Assembly: GCA_002385545.1 (NCBI GenBank)
Contig: DGDR01000122.1
Location: 1 to 10,235, forward strand
Reading direction: 5' to 3'
From: Clostridium sp. UBA3947
Lineage (GTDB): Bacteria > Bacillota > Clostridia > Clostridiales > Clostridiaceae
Length of the DNA: 10,235 nucleotides
Notes under the pieces: model-generated
Told to the model about the DNA's origin: nothing
Seen by the model: the letters and a program-made list of their open reading frames with translations, nothing else
Database searches by the model: none
Shown: positions 6,429 through 10,235 of the stretch, piece by piece
Layout: every line of letters starts with the position of its first letter
How positions within the stretch are numbered: position 1 is the stretch's first letter
Position numbers and translations under genes: made by a program

Positions 6429-6962
6429 ATGGATAAAAGTTACTTAATGGTGGGCTTAATGGCTTTAGCCCTTATATTAATCGTAGTATGCCTAATAAAG
6501 AAAGCTTTTAAGTTTATCTTATTTGTTATCTTGGTATTTGTTGCTATTGCATTGGTAGATATTTTAGTATATGGTGTATCGCCAATAGATGAAGTAAATG
6601 CTTTTGTCACAAACATTAAGTATGGAAAGACTGTTGCTACTATGACAGGGGATATAAAGAACTCTGTTGGTAATATAACAAAGGTTTTAAGCGACGATAA
6701 ATTAGATGCAAAGGATATAGAAAGCTTAAAGGCAGAAAATGAAAAGCTTCATCAATATAGAGATCAATTTAGCAAGCTAGAGCATGGTCATAAGCTTGAT
6801 GGTTTCCATAAGTCCTATTTGGGATACTTAGATACTATAATTAGCATTACTGACGGAGCAGTAAAGGAAGCTTCCGATGGTAAGACTATAATTACCGATG
6901 CCAGCGATAAGCTAAATAAAATAAAAGAAGCCATTAATAATTTAACCAGTTTAAAACGATAA
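6429..6962 (+). CDS. Unrecognised membrane protein: two N-terminal helices and a helical tail
   Basis: I do not recognise this 177-residue protein. Seen: two hydrophobic helices (about residues 5-23 and 29-47) separated by a short basic turn, KKAFK, which puts the turn in the cytoplasm and the tail outside if the positive-inside rule holds. The remaining 130 residues lack cysteine and proline-rich parts, are rich in Lys, Asp, Glu, Ile and Leu, and look helical (for example SLKAENEKLHQYRDQFSKLE and the end DKLNKIKEAINNLTSLKR), so a helical bundle or coiled coil on the membrane surface is likely. No enzyme, binding or cell-wall motif is visible. The start at 6429 rests on the spacing from AAGGGGG. 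It has about 90 bases of spacer on each side, so it may be a separate unit. A role in envelope or cell-surface structure is possible, but this is only a guess from topology. Confidence 0.75.
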   Translation: MDKSYLMVGLMALALILIVVCLIKKAFKFILFVILVFVAIALVDILVYGVSPIDEVNAFVTNIKYGKTVATMTGDIKNSVGNITKVLSDDKLDAKDIESLKAENEKLHQYRDQFSKLEHGHKLDGFHKSYLGYLDTIISITDGAVKEASDGKTIITDASDKLNKIKEAINNLTSLKR

Positions 6963-6993
6963 TTATTTAAGAAATTTAGTGATTTTTCTCATG

Positions 6994-6999
6994 TATAAT
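6994..6999 (+). promoter_or_regulatory. Possible -10 box upstream of asnA
   Basis: A perfect TATAAT lies 53 bases before the TTG start of asnA. No convincing -35 box is seen at the usual distance, so this is a weak call. The 89-base spacer is too short for a T-box leader, a common control of amino-acid genes in Firmicutes. Confidence 0.3.
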
Positions 7000-7037
7000 G
7001 TTAAAATATCATAGTGCTTATAACTAAGATATAATTG

Positions 7038-7044
7038 AAGGGGG
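7038..7044 (+). promoter_or_regulatory. Ribosome binding site supporting a TTG start of asnA
   Basis: AAGGGGG ends seven bases before TTG at 7052. The next in-frame ATG would be at codon 57, inside conserved sequence, so TTG is the start. Confidence 0.8.
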
Positions 7045-7051
7045 CTAAAAA

Positions 7052-8065
7052 TTGCAGCAAAAGAAATATACTATTCCTGATAACTATCGTAGTGTATTTA
7101 GTTTAAAGGAAACAGAGAAGGCTATAAAGTATGTTAAGGATTTTTTTGAAAGGGAATTGGCTAAGGAGCTTAATCTAATTAGAGTTTCTGCACCGTTATT
7201 TGTAAAAAGAAATACTGGTATGAATGATAATCTTAATGGTACAGAACGTCCAGTAAGCTTTGATGCTCTTAATATAGATGGGGAAATAGAAATAGTTCAT
7301 TCTCTAGCTAAATGGAAGAGAATGGCCCTATATAGATATGGCTTTGAACCTGGGGAAGGTCTATATACTGATATGAATGCCATAAGAAGAGATGAGGAAC
7401 TAGATAATATACACTCCATCTATGTGGACCAATGGGACTGGGAAAAGGTAATACATAAGCATGAAAGAAATTTGGATACCTTAAAGTCCGTTGTAAGAAA
7501 AATATACAATGTTTTCAGAAGAACTGAAGACTACGTAATGGACTTATATCCTGAAATCGAAAGGATATTACCTGAAGATATATTCTTTATAACCTCTCAG
7601 GAGCTAGAGGACATGTATCCATCCTTAAGTCCAAAGGAAAGAGAAGAGGTTATCACCAAGGAAAAAGGGGCAGTATTTATAATGCAAATTGGTGATAAAC
7701 TAAAATCTGGTCAAAAGCATGACGGCAGGTCACCAGATTACGATGACTGGAAGCTAAATGGAGACATACTTCTTTGGTATCCAGTACTACAATGTGCTCT
7801 AGAACTATCCTCCATGGGTATAAGAGTAGATGAAGAGGCCTTAGCCTATCAGCTAGAAGTAAGCGGCTGCACCGATAGAAGGGAATTAGAGTTCCATAGA
7901 AAGCTTCTAAATGGAGAGCTTCCATACACCATAGGCGGCGGTATAGGCCAATCTAGAATATGTATGTTCTTTTTAAGAAAGGTTCACATAGGAGAAGTAC
8001 AAGCCTCCATGTGGCCAGAGGATATGATAGAAGCCTACAAAAAGCATAATATAATCTTCTTATAA
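7052..8065 (+). CDS. asnA: Aspartate-ammonia ligase (asparagine synthetase A)
   Basis: A 337-residue cytoplasmic enzyme that makes asparagine from aspartate, ammonia and ATP through an aspartyl-adenylate, giving AMP and pyrophosphate. AsnA has the fold of class II aminoacyl-tRNA synthetases and uses free ammonia, unlike glutamine-dependent AsnB. Seen: SLAKWKR (84-90), DMNAIRRDE (107-115) as the motif-2-like region, HSIYVDQWDWEK (121-132), HDGRSPDYDDW (223-233), ELSSMGIRVD (251-260), and GGGIGQSR (295-302) as the motif-3-like ATP-binding region, then ASMWP (318-322). The length is close to the roughly 330 residues of the family, and no key motif is missing. The start is TTG; no ATG is available before codon 57. 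It is not obviously in an operon: a spacer of about 90 bases lies upstream, and a bidirectional terminator shared with ispF lies downstream. Confidence 0.96.
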   Translation: MQQKKYTIPDNYRSVFSLKETEKAIKYVKDFFERELAKELNLIRVSAPLFVKRNTGMNDNLNGTERPVSFDALNIDGEIEIVHSLAKWKRMALYRYGFEPGEGLYTDMNAIRRDEELDNIHSIYVDQWDWEKVIHKHERNLDTLKSVVRKIYNVFRRTEDYVMDLYPEIERILPEDIFFITSQELEDMYPSLSPKEREEVITKEKGAVFIMQIGDKLKSGQKHDGRSPDYDDWKLNGDILLWYPVLQCALELSSMGIRVDEEALAYQLEVSGCTDRRELEFHRKLLNGELPYTIGGGIGQSRICMFFLRKVHIGEVQASMWPEDMIEAYKKHNIIFL

Positions 8066-8070
8066 ACATC

Positions 8071-8110
8071 AAAATCCAGGAGACACTGCAGGTCCCCTGG
8101 ATTTTAATTT
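8071..8110. terminator. Bidirectional terminator between asnA and ispF
   Basis: AAAATCCAGG-A-GAC (8071-8084) pairs with GTC-C-CCTGGATTTT (8092-8105), 13 base pairs with one A/C mismatch and a seven-base loop. ATTTTAATTT follows on the plus strand. The A-run on the left arm becomes a T-run for ispF transcripts coming from the right, so it serves both converging genes. Confidence 0.85.
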
Positions 8111-8116
8111 AGGAAA

Positions 8117-8590
8117 TTATATTTTCTTTAGTAGGCAAATGCTTTGGGAAGAAATACCCTCTCCCTTACCTGTAAAGCCTAAGCCCTCTTCAGTAGTAGC
8201 CTTTACATTTACTTGATCTACATCTATATTCAAGGCCTTAGCTATATTTTCCCTCATAGCCCATATGTGAGGAGCCATTTTTGGACTCTGGGCAATTATT
8301 GTAGCATCTATATTAATTATTTCATAGCCTTTTTCTTTAATTAGCCCTGCTACATGCTTTAATAGCGCAATGCTAGAAGCACCCTTATACTGAGGATCAG
8401 TGTCAGGGAAGTGTTTGCCTATATCCCCTAAAGCTGCTGCACCAAGAATGCTATCCATAATTGCATGAATTAAAACATCAGCATCAGAATGACCAGCCAA
8501 GCCTCTTTCATAGGGAATATTAACTCCACCTATAATAAGATCTCTATTCTCAACTAGTCGGTGAACATCATAACCCATACCGATTCTCAT
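8117..8590 (-). CDS. ispF: 2-C-methyl-D-erythritol 2,4-cyclodiphosphate synthase
   Basis: A 157-residue enzyme of the MEP (non-mevalonate) isoprenoid pathway. It forms the cyclic diphosphate from CDP-methylerythritol 2-phosphate with release of CMP and works as a homotrimer with active sites between subunits. Seen: GYDVHRL (6-12) with metal ligands Asp8 and His10, AGHSDADVLIHA (32-43) with His34 and the third metal ligand His42, ALGDIGKHFPDTDP (53-66), and ATTEEGLGFTGKGEGI (131-146), the conserved C-terminal signature. The length is standard and all ligands are kept. Other MEP genes, in particular ispD, which is often adjacent, are not in the window. AGGAG (8606-8602) is 11 bases from the ATG, rather far. 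A -10 TATAAT (8625-8620) with a weak -35 box gives a short leader. The isolated setting suggests single-gene transcription. Confidence 0.97.
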   Translation of the reverse strand: MRIGMGYDVHRLVENRDLIIGGVNIPYERGLAGHSDADVLIHAIMDSILGAAALGDIGKHFPDTDPQYKGASSIALLKHVAGLIKEKGYEIINIDATIIAQSPKMAPHIWAMRENIAKALNIDVDQVNVKATTEEGLGFTGKGEGISSQSICLLKKI

Positions 8591-8619
8591 ATTATTATCA
8601 ACTCCTACCTATTAGTCAT

Positions 8620-8649
8620 ATTATATATTAGGTCCTTGTATTTTAATAA
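8620..8649 (-). promoter_or_regulatory. Possible promoter of ispF
   Basis: On the minus strand TTATTA (8649-8644) and TATAAT (8625-8620) are 18 bases apart. The -10 box is perfect and the -35 box is poor. Transcription would start near 8613, just before the ribosome binding site. Confidence 0.45.
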
Positions 8650-8702
8650 GACCTGCATTTATCAATAGTATAGCATTAATAAGATAGTAATAAAACAAAA
8701 AT

Positions 8703-8733
8703 AATACCCTGCCCCCAAAGGAGACAGAGTATT
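8703..8733 (-). terminator. Terminator after the 57-residue orphan gene
   Basis: Read on the minus strand, a 14-base-pair stem (8733-8720 with 8716-8703, including three G-T wobbles) closes a TTT loop and is followed by ATTATTTTTGTTTT. The wobble pairs work only in the minus-strand RNA, so the hairpin is better in that direction, matching the gene at 8945-8772. Confidence 0.85.
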
Positions 8734-8771
8734 AGATATATAGATTATTACGGAATAGGAGAATCTGAATC

Positions 8772-8945
8772 TTACATCATTTCTTTGAAAGGAGAAACTT
8801 CACTTACGGGCTTACTGCCTGAGGTAAAGCTGAAAAGATTTTTTAGTCTATTATAACAGGTTTTTAGCACCCCAGGATTTTCTGTCTTATTGTTAGACTT
8901 TTTTGCCTGATTCTTAAAGTCTACATAAATAACTTTACCACTCAT
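8772..8945 (-). CDS. Small orphan protein, 57 residues
   Basis: I do not recognise this protein. It is likely real: AAAGGAG (8960-8954) lies eight bases before the ATG at 8945-8943, a good promoter lies upstream at 9057-9029, and a strong terminator follows at 8733-8703. A GTG nine bases earlier touches the ribosome binding site and is excluded by spacing. Seen: MSGKVIYVDFKNQAKK, a short strand-like start followed by a basic, Lys/Asn-rich middle (NQAKKSNNKTENPG), an amphipathic basic segment (KTCYNRLKNLFSF) with one cysteine, and a polar tail ending FKEMM. There is no signal peptide, membrane helix or CxxC. The basic charge would fit binding to nucleic acid or to another protein, but this is only an inference. 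It is divergent from the sortase gene. Confidence 0.7.
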   Translation of the reverse strand: MSGKVIYVDFKNQAKKSNNKTENPGVLKTCYNRLKNLFSFTSGSKPVSEVSPFKEMM

Positions 8946-8953
8946 AAAAGTCA

Positions 8954-8960
8954 CTCCTTT
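8954..8960 (-). promoter_or_regulatory. Ribosome binding site that sets the start of the orphan gene
   Basis: AAAGGAG on the minus strand overlaps by one base a GTG start candidate (8954-8952) and is eight bases from ATG at 8945-8943. Spacing decides for the ATG. Confidence 0.75.
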
Positions 8961-9028
8961 GTCATTTAAATAGGAACCAAGGAAGAAATGTAAACCTTTA
9001 GATTTCTGAATATTCTTTCCTTACTTAT

Positions 9029-9057
9029 ATTCTAGCATACTTTTATAAAAATGTTAA
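9029..9057 (-). promoter_or_regulatory. Strong promoter of the 57-residue orphan gene
   Basis: On the minus strand TTAACA (9057-9052), 17 bases, then TAGAAT (9034-9029), preceded by TG-C, an extended -10 element. Both boxes and the spacing are close to the sigma-A consensus. Transcription would start near 9022 and leave about 77 bases of leader. Confidence 0.65.
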
Positions 9058-9108
9058 GGGTCAAAAGAAAAATGTCCTAAAAGTTGGTAGCTATTTTTAC
9101 CATATATG

Positions 9109-9117
9109 TGATATAAT
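9109..9117 (+). promoter_or_regulatory. Extended -10 promoter of the sortase gene
   Basis: TGATATAAT, with TG at 9109-9110 and TATAAT at 9112-9117, lies 44 bases before the ATG. It is identical to the nine-base element before the helicase gene at 2442. No good -35 box is seen. It diverges from the promoter of the small orphan gene. Confidence 0.5.
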
Positions 9118-9161
9118 ATATAATATCTTTATCTGCAAGGAAGAAATAATGGAGGACGAAA

Positions 9162-9779
9162 ATGAAGAGTAAAATATTTGGGATTTTATTGATATTGATT
9201 GGTGCATCCATAATAGGATGGGGATTTTATATGAATTATAAAGGAGAAAAGGTTAAGAAGGAGTTAATTGAAAGCTTCGAGAAAGATTTAAAAGCTATGG
9301 AGCAATGGGGAGAGCCAGCAGATGATGAAGGCTCCGGGGACTCTTCTGATAATGTGGACAACCCATCTAGACCAGCCACCAATAGTAAAGCCATTGCTAT
9401 GCTTGAAATACCAAAAATAGATTTATTAGTGCCAGTAGTAGAAGGAACGGATCCAGAAGACATAAAGTATGCTGTAGGCCATTTTAAAAATACAGACATG
9501 CCCGGTACCACAGGAAATTTTGCAGTGGCAGGTCACAGAAGCTATACATATAATGAATACTTTAACCGATTAGATGAATTGGAAAAGGGGGATACCATAA
9601 AGGTTAAAACAAAGGATGGAAAGCAGTACACATATGAGGTTTTTGAAAAGCTCGTAGTATTGCCAGAGGAAACCTCTGTGCTGATGTCTACAAAAGAACC
9701 AATAATCACCTTAGTTACCTGCACACCCATTAGAAAAGCCACCCATAGATTAATAGTAAAGGGTAAATTAATACAGTAG
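9162..9779 (+). CDS. Class D-type sortase
   Basis: A 205-residue membrane-anchored cysteine transpeptidase. Sortases cut a C-terminal sorting signal between Thr and Gly/Ala and join the protein to the cell wall. Seen: an N-terminal membrane helix (about 5-23) with no cleavage site, so an N-in type II topology, an acidic Gly/Ser/Asp-rich linker (52-70), and the sortase barrel from about 76. Catalytic residues are His125 in AGHRSY, Cys187 in TLVTC (183-187) and Arg196 in THRLIVKG. The single N-terminal anchor, the lack of a C-terminal helix and the TCTPIRKATHRL pattern fit class D better than class C; the class is an inference from pattern. GGAGG (9151-9155) is six bases before the ATG. No sorting-signal protein is seen in the window, so substrates are elsewhere. 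The gene ends at an elaborate hairpin, just before the DnaA-box region. Confidence 0.92.
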   Translation: MKSKIFGILLILIGASIIGWGFYMNYKGEKVKKELIESFEKDLKAMEQWGEPADDEGSGDSSDNVDNPSRPATNSKAIAMLEIPKIDLLVPVVEGTDPEDIKYAVGHFKNTDMPGTTGNFAVAGHRSYTYNEYFNRLDELEKGDTIKVKTKDGKQYTYEVFEKLVVLPEETSVLMSTKEPIITLVTCTPIRKATHRLIVKGKLIQ

Positions 9780-9790
9780 TAAAACATATT

Positions 9791-9858
9791 TAGGGTTCCA
9801 ATAGGAAACTACACATCATGTAGAGGCCGGTAGTTAATATTGGAACCCTATATTTGTT
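9791..9858 (+). terminator. Long two-part hairpin after the sortase gene, probable terminator
   Basis: A perfect 13-base-pair outer stem (9791-9803 with 9838-9850, core AGGGTTCCAATA) encloses a 34-base interior. Inside, two stems compete: AACTAC/GTAGTT (9807-9812 with 9830-9835) or CTACA/TGTAG (9809-9813 with 9819-9823). TATTTGTT follows, a poor T-run. It lies 11 bases after the sortase stop and would shield the DnaA-box region from read-through. The complexity exceeds that of an ordinary terminator, so a structured RNA end or an inserted palindromic element is an alternative. Confidence 0.7.
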
Positions 9859-9859
9859 A

Positions 9860-9919
9860 GGTGAATAATTATAAAAGTTATACACAAGTTATCAACAGCC
9901 TTGTGAATAATGTGGGTAA
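9860..9919. repeat. DnaA-box cluster I, five sites
   Basis: Sites at 9860-9868 (-, TTATTCACC), 9878-9886 (+, TTATACACA), 9889-9897 (+, TTATCAACA), 9902-9910 (-, TTATTCACA) and 9911-9919 (-, TTACCCACA). Two match the consensus fully. This is the densest group, with sites on both strands; the last two abut directly. Confidence 0.8.
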
Positions 9920-10013
9920 TAATTAGGTTAATAATGTTAAATACCTAGATAAATGTGACTATTATATGTATAAAAAATGAATAAAATATGAATTTAAACA
10001 AATATTACACAAG

Positions 10014-10047
10014 TTATTCACAAGACAAATGTGGATAATGTGGATTA
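10014..10047. repeat. DnaA-box cluster II, three sites including the canonical one
   Basis: Sites at 10014-10022 (+, TTATTCACA), 10030-10038 (-, TTATCCACA, the best-binding form in well-studied bacteria) and 10039-10047 (-, TAATCCACA). The last two abut head to tail. The 11-base sequence ACACAAGTTAT at 10007-10017 also occurs at 9882-9892 in cluster I. Confidence 0.8.
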
Positions 10048-10132
10048 GTTGATTAGAATATAATAATATTAAAAATACATTTATAAAAAAGGAATAAAAA
10101 AGTTACTTTCCTAATAAAGGAACTTAATAATA
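10048..10132. other. AT-rich stretch between box clusters II and III, candidate unwinding element
   Basis: This 85-base stretch is almost wholly A and T apart from a small hairpin (TTCCT/AGGAA, 10108-10112 with 10118-10122). Its position next to the tandem canonical boxes fits a DNA unwinding element. The equally AT-rich interval between clusters I and II (9920-10013) is the competing candidate. I do not see a clear DnaA-trio run. Confidence 0.45.
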
Positions 10133-10147
10133 TGTGGAATTAACAGG

Positions 10148-10191
10148 TTTTCCACAGGCCAGTGAATAATATTCTAATAACTTGTGCATAA
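10148..10191. repeat. DnaA-box cluster III, three sites
   Basis: Sites at 10148-10156 (+, TTTTCCACA), 10161-10169 (-, TTATTCACT) and 10183-10191 (-, TTATGCACA). TGTGGAA (10133-10139) and TTCCACA (10150-10156) form an inverted pair. This cluster sits just before the downstream ribosome binding site, so it may also autoregulate the next gene. Confidence 0.7.
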
Positions 10192-10216
10192 TTTCATCAG
10201 AAGGATTAATTAATTG

Positions 10217-10225
10217 TTAAAGGAG
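10217..10225 (+). promoter_or_regulatory. Ribosome binding site of a gene beginning at the right edge, probably dnaA
   Basis: TTAAAGGAG, followed by ten bases to the window end with no start codon, predicts a start at or just after 10236. Its place behind a DnaA-box array points to dnaA, but no coding sequence is available to prove it. Confidence 0.55.
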
Positions 10226-10235
10226 ACTGGTATTA

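Larger units (their letters stand above)
9860..10191. other. Origin-like region (oriC candidate) with clustered DnaA boxes
   Basis: Five sites match TTATNCACA exactly: 9878-9886 (+, TTATACACA), 9902-9910 (-, TTATTCACA), 10014-10022 (+, TTATTCACA), 10030-10038 (-, TTATCCACA) and 10183-10191 (-, TTATGCACA). Six more differ by one base: 9860-9868 (-), 9889-9897 (+), 9911-9919 (-), 10039-10047 (-), 10148-10156 (+) and 10161-10169 (-). They form three groups separated by AT-rich DNA. In Firmicutes such arrays lie beside dnaA and bind the DnaA initiator to open the chromosome. A ribosome binding site at the window edge (10217-10225) would fit dnaA starting at or just beyond 10236. No gene is seen in this stretch. 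The origin call is strong; the identity of the next gene is inferred. Confidence 0.85.

Noticed and set aside
7030..7035. Second TATAAT before asnA as a promoter
   Set aside because: Transcription would start at the ribosome binding site, leaving no room for ribosome loading.
6963..7051. T-box or other riboswitch in front of asnA
   Set aside because: The spacer is only 89 bases, shorter than a T-box leader, and no matching stem or terminator is seen.
9236..9787. Two minus-strand frames (9236-9511 and 9542-9787) within the sortase gene
   Set aside because: Antisense of a recognised sortase with all catalytic residues; no ribosome binding sites.
1..10235. Prophage, insertion sequence, CRISPR array, tRNA or rRNA
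   Set aside because: No transposase, integrase, phage structural gene, spaced repeat array or RNA gene fold was recognised on either strand.

Overview
The window looks like a chromosomal segment of a low-GC, Gram-positive anaerobe of the Clostridia. Base composition is strongly AT-rich, ATA and AGG/AGA codons are frequent, Shine-Dalgarno sites are strong (GGAGG, AAGGGGG), and two genes start with TTG. The families point the same way: YesL/DUF624, DUF1836, a nuclease-helicase fusion with an Fe-S cluster, asnA, a class D-type sortase and a HesB-like protein of the type known from clostridial selenoproteins. I cannot name the species.

Layout. 1-388 is AT-rich DNA without a credible gene. 389-1075 (+) encodes a DUF624 membrane protein. 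1186-1779 (+) encodes a DUF1836 putative regulator with a good promoter and a strong terminator. About 260 bases of gene-free DNA follow, with short repeats and a hairpin. A HesB/IscA-like protein (2401-2111, -) and a 794-residue nuclease/Fe-S helicase (2514-4898, +) diverge from a 112-base intergenic region. A secreted polysaccharide deacetylase (4970-5707) and a 3-methyladenine DNA glycosylase (5722-6339) lie close together behind the helicase. Then come an unrecognised two-helix membrane protein with a helical tail (6429-6962) and aspartate-ammonia ligase asnA (7052-8065). asnA converges on ispF (8590-8117, -) across a bidirectional terminator. A 57-residue orphan protein (8945-8772, -) has its own promoter and terminator. 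It is divergent from the sortase gene (9162-9779, +), which ends in an unusually elaborate hairpin (9791-9850).

The most important region is the right end. Between 9860 and 10191 there are five exact matches to the DnaA box TTATNCACA and six one-mismatch matches. They fall in three clusters on both strands, separated by very AT-rich DNA, and a ribosome binding site (10217-10225) follows at the window edge. This has the form of a replication origin upstream of dnaA, although the downstream gene itself lies outside the window.

How the genes relate. Two genes deal with DNA integrity (helicase-nuclease, alkyladenine glycosylase). The HesB-like protein is a possible Fe-S partner for the helicase beside it. 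Deacetylase and sortase act at the cell surface, and asnA and ispF are housekeeping biosynthesis genes. There is no sign of a phage, insertion sequence, CRISPR array or one single new multi-gene system. The points that need explaining are the origin-like region, its unusual neighbours (no rpmH, and most genes running toward the origin), the complex 3' hairpin of the sortase gene, and the two orphan small proteins.
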